From assembly GCF_008015755.1 (NCBI RefSeq), contig NZ_SSGF01000014.1:1-49070 (forward strand): a DNA stretch of 49,070 nt. Direction: 5' to 3'. Of this stretch, positions 17,157 to 25,155 are shown in pieces. The notes beneath the pieces were generated by a model. The model was not told the DNA's origin and ran no database searches. It saw only the letters and a program-made list of their open reading frames with translations. Both the position numbers and the translations under genes were made by a program. Each line of letters opens with the position of its first letter. Positions within the stretch are counted from its first letter, which is position 1. The DNA comes from Methylophilus sp. (GTDB lineage: Bacteria; Pseudomonadota; Gammaproteobacteria; Burkholderiales; Methylophilaceae).

Positions 17157-18062
17157 ATGTATGATTTAAATCAGATGATCATTTTTGCCCATGTGGTGAA
17201 TGAACAAAGCTTTTCGGCCGCCTCCAGAAAGCTGGGCATGACCAAGTCATCCGTGAGTAAAGCGGTGGCCAAGCTGGAGCATGCCTTGGGCGCCAGCCTA
17301 TTGAATCGGAGCACCCGCCATTTAAGCCTCACCGAAATTGGCGCCAGCTTTTACGACTATTGCACCCGCATCCGCGAGGAGGCAGAGGAAGCGCAGCAAA
17401 TGATAGAAAGCCTGAATGCGCAGCCCAGAGGCGTGCTGAAAGTGGCGGCTTCGGTGGCCTTTGGCACCTTGCATATTGCGCCTGCGATTGCTGCGTTTAT
17501 GGATCGCCATCCACAATTGGAAATCGACATGACGATTACCGACCGCCAGGTGGATGTGACTGAAGAAGGCTACGACGTGGTGATTGCGATCACGAAAGAC
17601 CTGCCGCAAAGTTTAGTTGCCAGAAAGCTGGCGCCGATTCGGCGCAATCTGTGCGCCACGCCAAAATACTTTGAGCAGCATGGCATCCCGGTGATGCCGC
17701 AAGACCTGGTCAACCATAATTGCCTAGATTATATTCACTCGGGCGATAAAGGCCAGTGGCGCTTCAACGGGCCTGCGGGTGAGGTCACGGTGAATGTCGC
17801 GGGCAGGTTACGGATTAATGATGATGAAGCCCTCTCTCAAGTGGTGTTGGGTGGCTTTGGGTTGGCGCTGTTGCCGACATTTATCATCGGCAAAGACCTG
17901 CAGTCCAAGCGGCTGAAATCGGTGTTGTCTGAATATATCCCGGTAGAGCAACACGTCTATGCGCTGTATTTGCCTAAACGTAACTTACCTTTAAAAACCC
18001 GGCTATTTATCGATTATCTGTCTGAGCGTTTTGGGGCTGAGCCTTACTGGGACCAAGACTAG
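17157..18062 (+). CDS. LysR-family transcriptional regulator
   Basis: A 301-residue protein. The N-terminal winged helix (residues 1-60) reads FAHVVNEQSFSAASRKLGMT with LLNRSTRHLSLTEIG, which is classic LysR. The effector domain (about 90-290) contains LEIDMTITDRQVDV and a late GGFGLALLPTFI segment, resembling the CrgA/DhcR-like subgroup. The effector is unknown. The ATG at 17157 is used; a TTG 18 bases upstream is open but unlikely. A small hairpin without a T tract follows the gene at 18074-18090. Confidence 0.9.
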   Translation: MYDLNQMIIFAHVVNEQSFSAASRKLGMTKSSVSKAVAKLEHALGASLLNRSTRHLSLTEIGASFYDYCTRIREEAEEAQQMIESLNAQPRGVLKVAASVAFGTLHIAPAIAAFMDRHPQLEIDMTITDRQVDVTEEGYDVVIAITKDLPQSLVARKLAPIRRNLCATPKYFEQHGIPVMPQDLVNHNCLDYIHSGDKGQWRFNGPAGEVTVNVAGRLRINDDEALSQVVLGGFGLALLPTFIIGKDLQSKRLKSVLSEYIPVEQHVYALYLPKRNLPLKTRLFIDYLSERFGAEPYWDQD

Positions 18063-18073
18063 TACCGCGCTTA

Positions 18074-18090
18074 GACCATTGCAAATGGTC
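18074..18090. repeat. Short hairpin after the LysR gene
   Basis: GACCATT at 18074-18080 pairs with AATGGTC at 18084-18090 around GCA. No T tract follows, so it may be an RNA 3'-end structure or an operator for the rnk-like gene downstream. Confidence 0.35.
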
Positions 18091-18212
18091 ATATGATTGT
18101 AGCCATATAAGAAACAGTCATATTCTCTTTGACAGGCTTATTTTTCCTCGCTGTCCCGATTATTCTGTCCGCTTGCCCCAAGGGTTAATAAGCATTGAGA
18201 TGGTTGAGGAAT

Positions 18213-18572
18213 ATGGACGTTGAACACTTAATATTGTCGGATCAGGACTATGCACGCTTATCCGTGCTTGCCAATGATGCTTTGTTGCGCGATGAGCTGG
18301 GACGTGCCGTGGTCGTGGCTGCCGAGCAAGTGCCAGCGGATGTCGTTAAAATGCATTCGCGCGTGGTTTACCTGGATAAAAGCAACGATTTAACACGCGA
18401 GGTGCAACTGTGTTTTCCGGAAGAAGCCGATTTAAAACTGGGTAAGATTTCTGTCTGTTCGCCGGTTGGCTCTGCCTTGCTAGGGTTAAAGGTCGGGCAC
18501 GAAATTGATTGGCCATTTCCTAATGGCGAATCGCGGCGGCTACAGGTGGTGCGGGTGATTCACCCGACTTGA
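18213..18572 (+). CDS. rnk: Rnk-like regulator of nucleoside diphosphate kinase (GreA/GreB-like C-terminus)
   Basis: A 119-residue protein with a short N-terminal coiled coil and a GreA/GreB-type C-terminal FKBP-like domain: MHSRVVYLDKSNDLTREVQL, VCSPVGSALLGLKVGHEIDWPFPNGE. This is the Rnk pattern; Rnk binds RNA polymerase near the secondary channel and was named for effects on nucleoside diphosphate kinase. Length is close to the family's usual size. The start at 18213 follows GAGGA; an in-frame TTG at 18195 would add six residues. The gene symbol is by family. Confidence 0.8.
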   Translation: MDVEHLILSDQDYARLSVLANDALLRDELGRAVVVAAEQVPADVVKMHSRVVYLDKSNDLTREVQLCFPEEADLKLGKISVCSPVGSALLGLKVGHEIDWPFPNGESRRLQVVRVIHPT

Positions 18573-18684
18573 GCGTGTACATGCGGATATTTCATGCGTT
18601 CCCGGCAGATAAGGGAAAATCTCCCATAGGAAAAATGGGCACTTGGCGGCATGATGTTGCTCAGGGCGTGCTTTGCCACTAGGA

Positions 18685-18729
18685 CCGTTTAAACTGATGC
18701 GTGAAATTTGCGCTAATTATTTTAAACGG
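18685..18729. repeat. Spaced inverted repeat CCGTTTAAA / TTTAAACGG
   Basis: A 9-bp perfect inverted repeat at 18685-18693 and 18721-18729, with 27 bases between. It lies in the gap between the rnk-like gene and the terminator at 18780. It may be an operator, a long hairpin, or part of an untranslated RNA. Nothing coding is seen in 18573-18779. Confidence 0.4.
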
Positions 18730-18779
18730 GGTAAAACATTCCCTACCCGCATTCGATTAACGCATATTGATCTCAATGC

Positions 18780-18808
18780 AAAAGGCATCTCCTCCGAGGT
18801 GCCTTTTT
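18780..18808. terminator. Rho-independent terminator
   Basis: A 12-bp stem with one G-U pair joins 18780-18791 (AAAAGGCATCTC) and 18796-18807 (GAGGTGCCTTTT), followed by T on the plus strand. It separates the plus-strand region from the convergent coiled-coil gene, whose stop codon overlaps it. Confidence 0.8.
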
Positions 18809-19514
18809 ACTTTTCTAGCTTGTGCTCGCCTGTGCACTTGTCTTTGTAAGCCGCCAGCGTATTATTAAAATTCTTTTTTCGTTCGTTAAATTCACTGGTG
18901 CTGCTGTTGACTTGATCCAGCTGGCTTTTTAAGCTTGGCAGGCTGTCATTAAATTGCTGTTGTTTGGCTTTTAATTGCTGCGCTTTTTCGCTGAGCGCCG
19001 ATGAGTCGGCATTAAATTGCAGCGTGTCTTGATTAAACTGATCAACCTGTTGATTGATTTTTTTGGCGGTCGCCGCATCGACTCTCTGCCGGGTTTGCGC
19101 AGCGAGCGCCTGTTTCCTTTGAGCAAGCGCGTCATTGCGTGCGTTCATGGCCACAATGTCTGCCTGCAGGCCGCTACCCTCTTTTTCTAGCGCCTGCCGT
19201 GCATACTGATTGGCCTGAACGAGGTTTTCGGCGTTGAGTACCTCATCATTCATCTTCTTGGTTTCAAGCTGAAAACGGTCGAATTGCTGCCTGATGGTGG
19301 CGTCAGCACTCATGCATTGCTCTAACGCATCGAATGTGATGGCGGGCATGTCTGCGGTGTCTTTGCCCCATACGTGATAAATGCCCGGCAGCCGGATCGT
19401 TGATGGTTGAGGTGTATCATCGGCGGCCAAACTGGTGTTTGCCAAGGCAGCCAGTATAGCCACGGTGAGTGCTGCCAGAGGGATAGGTAAAAATGGAGTC
19501 AGCGTGCGATGCAT
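18807..19514 (-). CDS. Secreted coiled-coil protein, unrecognised
   Basis: A 235-residue protein with a Sec signal peptide (cleavage near SLAA, residue 31), then a short segment LPGIYHVWGKDTADMPAITFDALEQC. Nearly continuous heptad-rich coiled coil runs from about 75 to 220 (Gln, Lys, Asp, Ala rich, with QQFNDSLPSLKSQLDQVNSS). Two Cys residues bracket the helix: C67 and one near the end (KDKCTGE), so a disulfide could tie the ends together. No family is recognised. It is likely periplasmic. A rod-like role (chaperone, envelope spacer) is only a guess. Confidence 0.7.
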   Translation of the reverse strand: MHRTLTPFLPIPLAALTVAILAALANTSLAADDTPQPSTIRLPGIYHVWGKDTADMPAITFDALEQCMSADATIRQQFDRFQLETKKMNDEVLNAENLVQANQYARQALEKEGSGLQADIVAMNARNDALAQRKQALAAQTRQRVDAATAKKINQQVDQFNQDTLQFNADSSALSEKAQQLKAKQQQFNDSLPSLKSQLDQVNSSTSEFNERKKNFNNTLAAYKDKCTGEHKLEK

Positions 19515-19698
19515 GTTTCTTTTCTATAGAGTCAGGGATTGCAGCGAAAGACAAACAATCGATAGTTTAATGCATTGTTTATGAATGTGTGATGACCAGA
19601 TAGCATGCGTAAAGTTGATTTACCTAAGCAGAAAATACAGTCTTTTTAACTGAGGCCTATCATATAATGCAGAGCAATTCAGTCAGCAGTAGTTCCCC

Positions 19699-20040
19699 AT
19701 GTCTTCCAGTCGTTGGCACAATCCCTCAATAGACAACAATCGTCGCTCGTGGCACAAAAAATCGCAGTTAGTCGATAGTATGGGCGCTCAGTATCAGGGA
19801 TTCACCCACGACATTTCACATAGCGGCATGAGCCTTTTTGTCGATAAGCAATATCAGCCAGGGCAGGTATGTAAAGTGAATGTGCCGGTATTTGCAGGGG
19901 CAACACTAAGACATTACCAGTTTCATTGTCGGGTGATTTTGTCATCTCTGTGCGGCTTGCAGGGCTTTAGAACAAACCTGGAATTTCTGGAGGTTTCTAC
20001 AGAAAACAGAGCATTGATTCAGTCGGTGATGGCAAGCTAG
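19699..20040 (+). CDS. PilZ-domain protein with degenerate RxxxR
   Basis: A 113-residue single-domain protein. The DxSxxG motif of c-di-GMP-binding PilZ proteins is present as DISHSG near residues 38-43. The other half of the motif, RxxxR, is degenerate: R15-R16-S-W-H19-K20, so the second Arg is replaced by Lys or His. It may still bind c-di-GMP weakly or act through protein contacts. It fits with the six c-di-GMP enzymes in this window as a possible effector. The start codon has no strong ribosome-binding site. Confidence 0.78.
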   Translation: MSSSRWHNPSIDNNRRSWHKKSQLVDSMGAQYQGFTHDISHSGMSLFVDKQYQPGQVCKVNVPVFAGATLRHYQFHCRVILSSLCGLQGFRTNLEFLEVSTENRALIQSVMAS

Positions 20041-20071
20041 TGGTCACTCACACTCGGCTTGTTGCCAGCCA

Positions 20072-20407
20072 CTAGTGGACCACTGTTTTTGAAAACACAT
20101 TCATGACGATAACGCCTGCCAGGATCAGTGCAATGCCGATCATCGCCGGGGTATCCAGCGCCTGACCAAACACAATCCAACCTACCAGCGCCAGCAGCAC
20201 AATCCCCAGCCCCGCCCACACTGCATAGGCAATGCCGATGGGAATCGCTTTTAATACCAGCGATAAAAAGTAAAACGACAAGGCATAGCCAACCACAACC
20301 ACCACCGAAGGCAAGAGTTTGCTGAACCCAGCGCTTGCTTTGAGTGACGAGGTCGCCGTCACCTCACTCACAATGGCCGCGAACAGAAATAACCAATATT
20401 TAAGCAT
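20072..20407 (-). CDS. Small multidrug resistance (SMR) efflux protein
   Basis: A 111-residue protein with four helices. The essential glutamate E15 is in helix 1 (AAIVSEVTATSSLKAS), with the typical AYAVWAGLGIVLLALVGW in helix 3 and GQALDTPAMIGIALILAGV in helix 4. This is the EmrE/QacE pattern: a proton-coupled dimer exporting lipophilic cations or guanidinium-like compounds. The substrate is not predictable. AAGGA lies before the ATG. Confidence 0.9.
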   Translation of the reverse strand: MLKYWLFLFAAIVSEVTATSSLKASAGFSKLLPSVVVVVGYALSFYFLSLVLKAIPIGIAYAVWAGLGIVLLALVGWIVFGQALDTPAMIGIALILAGVIVMNVFSKTVVH

Positions 20408-20489
20408 CTATATTTTCCTTGATGGTGCTTTGAGAGAGCCAACGTTTGCCATGGCCTCTTTCTTCAGACGCTGATTGTTTCAATAGCAC

Positions 20490-20738
20490 TTAATTTTTCG
20501 GTGGTGACCCGCTTTTCCACGCACATCTTTTCCATGTAAAGGTGCCGCAAGTAATCAGGTACAAAATGGCCGAGAAGATATTGAGCACCGGCACCAGGCT
20601 TCTGAAACTGAGGAAAAAAGCTTTGCTCAAAGCGTGCCTGGGGGTTTCAAAGCTGCAATTTCTAAATTCAATCAAGCCGCCGATGGCGGAAATGAACAGC
20701 GGGACGAGATAGAAAGCGGAGAGTACGTTGAAGTCCAT
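20490..20738 (-). CDS. Small membrane protein, unrecognised
   Basis: An 82-residue protein with two hydrophobic segments (VLSAFYLVPLFISAIGGLIEF and VPVLNIFSAILYLITCG) and a basic C-terminal tail with a CxxK pattern. No family is recognised. The ATG at 20738 is preferred; the frame can be extended to 20771 from a non-ATG codon. It lies downstream of nothing obvious and upstream of the SMR gene on the same strand, with 82 bases between. Confidence 0.45.
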   Translation of the reverse strand: MDFNVLSAFYLVPLFISAIGGLIEFRNCSFETPRHALSKAFFLSFRSLVPVLNIFSAILYLITCGTFTWKRCAWKSGSPPKN

Positions 20739-20907
20739 ATAGGCGCCTGGCAAGTATTTAATTGCGACCAATCAATTATAAAGACATTCTGCTTTGTCCG
20801 ATAATTCCTACACTAAATTCAGCGCTAGTGACATAGAGAAACCAGTCTGAATACCGCATGATGGCACCTGTCTAAATGTGAACACAAGTTTAAACGGGGA
20901 GGCTTCC

Positions 20908-21315
20908 ATGAAAACACCGCATTCACCTGATGGTGCGACGACGGCGATGTCATTGATTGCAATTACCGCTGGCGCTGCCTCAGCGGCATTGCTGCTGATG
21001 TTTGTTGGACTGTTTTTGACCGCAATTTCGATTGGTACGACGACACCCATGGATGTGCAGGCCGATGCGCGTGGTGCAGCCAAGGGTGTGGCGGCGATCG
21101 TCGTGGCCAGTCCTGACGGGTTCACTGATCGCAAGCATCTTCAGACGGCTGAACGCGCGCATGTCATGGATGCATTGTTGCGCGAAGCGCGTCGCAGCCA
21201 GACAGCGACCCCTGCTGAGAGTGGCACATGGCTGACAGGGCAGAGGATGCGTAAGGTTGACATGGTCACCCCCGCATCAGTCTGGCCACAACAGGCGCAT
21301 GGCCTGTATATTTGA
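20908..21315 (+). CDS. Membrane-anchored protein, unrecognised
   Basis: A 135-residue protein with one N-terminal membrane helix (about 15-45, MSLIAITAGAASAALLLMFVGLFL). A soluble region without recognised domains follows. The start at 20908 is set by GGGGAGG just upstream. The frame ends at 21315 without a clear terminator; the 106-base gap to the next gene shows nothing. Function unknown. Confidence 0.55.
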   Translation: MKTPHSPDGATTAMSLIAITAGAASAALLLMFVGLFLTAISIGTTTPMDVQADARGAAKGVAAIVVASPDGFTDRKHLQTAERAHVMDALLREARRSQTATPAESGTWLTGQRMRKVDMVTPASVWPQQAHGLYI

Positions 21316-21421
21316 CGACTTGCAGCGCAGGCCGGCTTGTCCGGCTTGAATCTTGTGCATTTTTAGGGCATTGTTCAACATTGAATGATCTATTGGCATC
21401 AACACACAATCGACTGAATTT

Positions 21422-22216
21422 ATGAGGCATCTGTTTCCTGCTAAAAATATCCATGCCAGCCACGATGTAATGTGCTTGCATGAAGACGCGCAGTACGCTG
21501 CGACGTCGCAGAAATCCGAGCGCGGGGCAACGGATATTGGCAAGGTCAATCTGATCTTGATTGGCTTGCTGGTGGTGATTTTGTTGGGTTTGCTTTCTAA
21601 AGAAGAGAGCAACAGCAGTTTCTCCCATCAAACGGTGCGCGCCCAAACTCAGGTTGACGTCCAAACCGCGCCAATGCCACCGGTGGCATTGGCCGCGACT
21701 GTGGTTGATCACGATGAGATTAAGCAAGAGACGACAGAGGCAAGCATGCCTGAAGCAGTCACCCCAGCGGTCACTGCCACTGAAGCAAAGCCTGCACGCA
21801 AAAAAGCAAAAGCAAAAGTGACAGCAGAGCAAGTTCTAGAGGGGCGTTCGCCTGTCGTCGAGCATTCAACCAGTCCGGTACAGCCGGCGGTTGAAGAGCT
21901 TGCCCCCAAAAATCCGCCCACCAAAATCATTGTGTTTAATATCTGGAGTGTGTCCGAATTGCGGTTGAGAAGTGCTTACGCAAGTTTCATGAACGATAGC
22001 GATGTGCCCGCGCCGCAGTTAGAAAGCAGAAAAAAAGACTATCTGAATTTTGTCAGCAGACGTTCACGTAAATGTGGCGAGTTGGACAACAAATTTGCCA
22101 GCAATATTAACTCGGTAGAAAAGCTGAATTTTGGCAAAGGCGATGTGGAGATTCTGGAATGTCATGCGGCAGAAAATAATGTGGAGCTGGATAAACTGAG
22201 CGCGCACGGTGTATAA
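21422..22216 (+). CDS. Single-span protein with Lys/Ala-rich linker, unrecognised
   Basis: A 264-residue protein. A cytoplasmic N-terminus (1-40) precedes one membrane helix (about 42-58, VNLILIGLLVVILLGLL). A long, low-complexity Pro/Ala/Glu/Thr region follows, with a basic patch AKPARKKAKAKVTAEQ near 127-140. A small C-terminal domain (about 170-264) contains NIWSVSELRLRSAYASF and two Cys (RKCGEL, ILECHA). The layout resembles TonB-like or envelope-anchored linkers, but no motif confirms it. A strong terminator follows at 22276. Confidence 0.6.
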   Translation: MRHLFPAKNIHASHDVMCLHEDAQYAATSQKSERGATDIGKVNLILIGLLVVILLGLLSKEESNSSFSHQTVRAQTQVDVQTAPMPPVALAATVVDHDEIKQETTEASMPEAVTPAVTATEAKPARKKAKAKVTAEQVLEGRSPVVEHSTSPVQPAVEELAPKNPPTKIIVFNIWSVSELRLRSAYASFMNDSDVPAPQLESRKKDYLNFVSRRSRKCGELDNKFASNINSVEKLNFGKGDVEILECHAAENNVELDKLSAHGV

Positions 22217-22275
22217 CGTTTAGGCAAGCGCAGTGCTCACCGATTGAGACGATTCACTTCGCGCACTCACAGATC

Positions 22276-22302
22276 AGCCCAGGGAATCCCCTGGGCTTTT
22301 TT
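22276..22302 (+). terminator. Rho-independent terminator
   Basis: AGCCCAGG at 22276-22283 pairs with CCTGGGCT at 22290-22297 around a short loop and is followed by a run of T. It closes the gene ending at 22216 and isolates the chemoreceptor gene. Confidence 0.88.
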
Positions 22303-22415
22303 AATGCTTAAATTACTGGCAAAAAGGCGATGTGATCGGCACATGCTGAAGACAAAAAACAGCGTAGATTGAACGCTTGCGAAAGCGACATTTTTGCTGA
22401 AAAGGCGCCGATATT

Positions 22416-25064
22416 ATGAAGATTAATTTGCCCGTGACACAACAAGAGATTGTCCTGAAACAAGGCGTTTCCATTGTTTCCAAAACCGATTTAAAAGGGG
22501 CAATTACCTATATTAATCGCGACTTTATTGAAATCAGTGGTTTTTCTGAGCTGGAACTGATTGGCAAGAACCACAATATTATCCGCCACCCGGATATGCC
22601 CGCTGCGGCGTTTGAAGACTTGTGGCGGAGTGTCAAGGCGGGTAAGCCGTGGAACGGCATCGTCAAAAACCGCTGTAAAAATGGCGACCATTATTGGGTA
22701 GAGGCCAATGTCGCACCGATTCGTGAAGGCAGCACGGTCATTGGCTATATGTCTGTGCGCTCGCTGGCCAGTCGTGCACAAATTGAACATGCGGAAAAGC
22801 TGTATGCGTTCATGCGCGAGGGTAAGTTGCCCAAGCCCGGTTGGCGAGCACAATGGGCGGCACGCATACATGATCTGCCGATGCTGTATAAGCTGGCGAC
22901 GGCTGTATTGACGCCAGTGGCGGCCATGACGGCTTATGCGGTCTCCGCCGGTCATGCCGGTGCCTGGCTGGGCGCAGGGGTAGGCCTGGGCACAGCGACG
23001 GTGGCAGTTGCCCTGTGCGCATTTAAGATAAAAAATGCCTTGCAGGTGATGCAAGATGCCGTGAATGGTCTGGCGGGTGGCAATCTGGAGGTGCGTATCG
23101 ATACGCGTGGCGACGATGAGTTTGGCGCCATCATGAAAATGCTTAAATGCATGCAAATCAAAATCGGCTTTGATGTTAACGATGCGAAAAAGATGGCCGA
23201 ACAGACGCGCCGTTTGCAGTCTGCGCTAGACCAGAGTGCTGTGGCGCTGACGTTTGGCGACAGCATGCACAATCTGGAATACATGAACGATGCTGCCAGA
23301 AAGGTGTGGGCGGAAATGGCCCCAGAGATTGCCGCTAAATTTCCAGATTATGCCGTGGACAATATGATAGGCAGCAGCATCGGCAAGTATCTCGAATACT
23401 CTGATCAACCCGAATTGTTCAAAACCACATTCACGCAGCCTGAGTTTGCGGAAGTGAATATGTATGGCAAGAAAATACAGGTGCTGATCGTTCCGGTATT
23501 TAGTGCCAAAGGCGACTATCTGGGTCGGATGACGCAGTGGACAGACCGCACGGCTGAGGCGATCGGTGAGCAGGAGGTGTTCCGCCTGGTGCAAGAAGCC
23601 GCCCAAGGCAACCTGGCGCAGCGCGTCAATATCGAGCAGTTGCCCGCTGGCTTTGTGAAGCAGATTGGCGAGGGCATTAACCAGATTCTGGATGCCTTGA
23701 TTACGCCGTTGAATGTGGCGGCGAAATATGTGGAGCAGATTGCGCAAGGTCAGATTCCGGCCAAAATCACGGACGAATATCATGGTGATTTCAATACCAT
23801 TAAAAACAACCTGAATCAGTGTATCGGCGCCGTGAATACGCTGATCACGGATGTGAACCTGCTCTCGCACGCCGCGATAGAGGGCCGCTTGTCGACACGT
23901 GCCGATGTGACGCGGCATCAGGGCGACTTCAGAAAAATTGTCATGGGCGTCAATGCCACACTGGACTCGGTGATTGGCCCGCTCAATGTCGCCGCGCAAT
24001 GCGTCGCCGATATTTCTAATGGCCAGATTCCGGCCAAAATCACCACGCCTTATCAGGGCGATTTTAACGAGATCAAAAACAACCTGAATACATGTATTGA
24101 TGCTGTGAATGATCTGGTGGCCGACGTCAACCTGCTGGCCGATGCGGCGCGTGAAGGACGTATTACCGTGCGTGCCGATGCGACCAAGCATGCTGGTGAT
24201 TTCCGTGAGATTGTGGAGGGCGTCAATAATACGCTGGACCTGATTGTGGCACCGATTGTCGCCGTGACGCAGGCGATTGAAACAATCACAACGGCCGCCA
24301 ATGAAATCTCCAGTGGAAACGTAGACCTGTCATCGCGCACAGAGAGTCAGGCCTCCAGCCTGGAGCAAACCGCTGCCAGCATGGAAGAGTTGGCCTCGAT
24401 TGTGAAACAGAATGCGGAAAATGCCGGTCAGGCCAATCATCTGGCGCTAGAGGCCTCAGACATTGCGATCAAAGGTGGCAAAGTGGTGAACGAGGTCGTT
24501 TCAACCATGGGTGCGATTAACGAAAGTGCGAAAAAAATCGAGGATATTATCTCGGTGATTGATGGCATTGCTTTCCAAACCAATATTCTGGCCTTGAATG
24601 CGGCGGTCGAAGCAGCACGTGCGGGTGAGCAAGGGCGCGGCTTTGCCGTGGTCGCAGGCGAGGTGCGTAACCTGGCACAACGCTCTGCCAGTGCGGCCAA
24701 AGAAATTAAAGTACTGATTACTGACTCTGTGACCAAGACCTCAGAGGGCACCCGATTGGTTGAAAATGCAGGCATCACCATGGATGAAGTGGTCAGCGCT
24801 GTGCAGCGTGTCGCGCACATTATCAATGAAATTTCAGCCGCGTCTACCGAGCAAACCGCAGGCATTGATCAGGTGAATCAAGCGGTCACCAGCATGGACG
24901 ACAGCACGCAGCAAAATGCAGCCCTGGTTGAGCAGGCCGCAGCAGCGGCAGAGTCTCTGGTCGATCAGGCGAATCAACTGGCGGAAGTGATCAGTCAGTT
25001 CAAGCTGGAGCCAACAACACGTGGCACGCAAGCGGGACGATTGCTGCAACGCACAGGCACCTGA
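22416..25064 (+). CDS. Aer-like methyl-accepting chemotaxis protein with duplicated linker module
   Basis: An 882-residue chemoreceptor. An N-terminal Aer-type PAS domain (about 18-120) has [37 protein letters not shown] and [14 protein letters not shown]; this subtype often binds FAD and senses redox. Two hydrophobic segments (about 155-205) anchor it without a periplasmic domain, then HAMP (about 205-258) and a second PAS-like region (about 265-385). Two tandem 91-residue modules follow at 421-511 and 512-602, each ending in GDFRxIVxGVN. The signalling domain (about 615-870) has the conserved hairpin tip [30 protein letters not shown] precedes the ATG. The duplicated modules lengthen the stalk and are unusual. 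Confidence 0.9.
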   Translation: MKINLPVTQQEIVLKQGVSIVSKTDLKGAITYINRDFIEISGFSELELIGKNHNIIRHPDMPAAAFEDLWRSVKAGKPWNGIVKNRCKNGDHYWVEANVAPIREGSTVIGYMSVRSLASRAQIEHAEKLYAFMREGKLPKPGWRAQWAARIHDLPMLYKLATAVLTPVAAMTAYAVSAGHAGAWLGAGVGLGTATVAVALCAFKIKNALQVMQDAVNGLAGGNLEVRIDTRGDDEFGAIMKMLKCMQIKIGFDVNDAKKMAEQTRRLQSALDQSAVALTFGDSMHNLEYMNDAARKVWAEMAPEIAAKFPDYAVDNMIGSSIGKYLEYSDQPELFKTTFTQPEFAEVNMYGKKIQVLIVPVFSAKGDYLGRMTQWTDRTAEAIGEQEVFRLVQEAAQGNLAQRVNIEQLPAGFVKQIGEGINQILDALITPLNVAAKYVEQIAQGQIPAKITDEYHGDFNTIKNNLNQCIGAVNTLITDVNLLSHAAIEGRLSTRADVTRHQGDFRKIVMGVNATLDSVIGPLNVAAQCVADISNGQIPAKITTPYQGDFNEIKNNLNTCIDAVNDLVADVNLLADAAREGRITVRADATKHAGDFREIVEGVNNTLDLIVAPIVAVTQAIETITTAANEISSGNVDLSSRTESQASSLEQTAASMEELASIVKQNAENAGQANHLALEASDIAIKGGKVVNEVVSTMGAINESAKKIEDIISVIDGIAFQTNILALNAAVEAARAGEQGRGFAVVAGEVRNLAQRSASAAKEIKVLITDSVTKTSEGTRLVENAGITMDEVVSAVQRVAHIINEISAASTEQTAGIDQVNQAVTSMDDSTQQNAALVEQAAAAAESLVDQANQLAEVISQFKLEPTTRGTQAGRLLQRTGT
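23676..24221 (+). repeat. Tandem duplication inside the chemoreceptor gene
   Basis: Two units of 273 bases (23676-23948 and 23949-24221) encode 91-residue modules with the shared elements GQIPAKIT, GDFNxIKNNLN and DVNLL, then GDFR-x-IV-x-GVN. They are diverged at DNA level, so the duplication is old. A third unit starts and stops after about 12 residues. Confidence 0.8.
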
Positions 25065-25155
25065 TCAAGCGGGCAGACTTCACCCTCACGCCAAGTATCC
25101 ACCAAGTCCAGTCAATGTTGGGCTTGGCGGCTATCGGGCCTCTAATGACGGCTAG

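Noticed and set aside
23226-24191. Long minus-strand open frame (about 321 codons) inside the chemoreceptor gene
   Set aside because: It is antisense to a clear MCP frame, has no recognisable domain, and arises from the codon pattern of the sense gene.
25089-25129. Inverted repeat CGCCAAG / CTTGGCG between the MCP and the GGDEF-EAL gene as a terminator
   Set aside because: The loop is long (27 bases) and no T tract follows on either strand.
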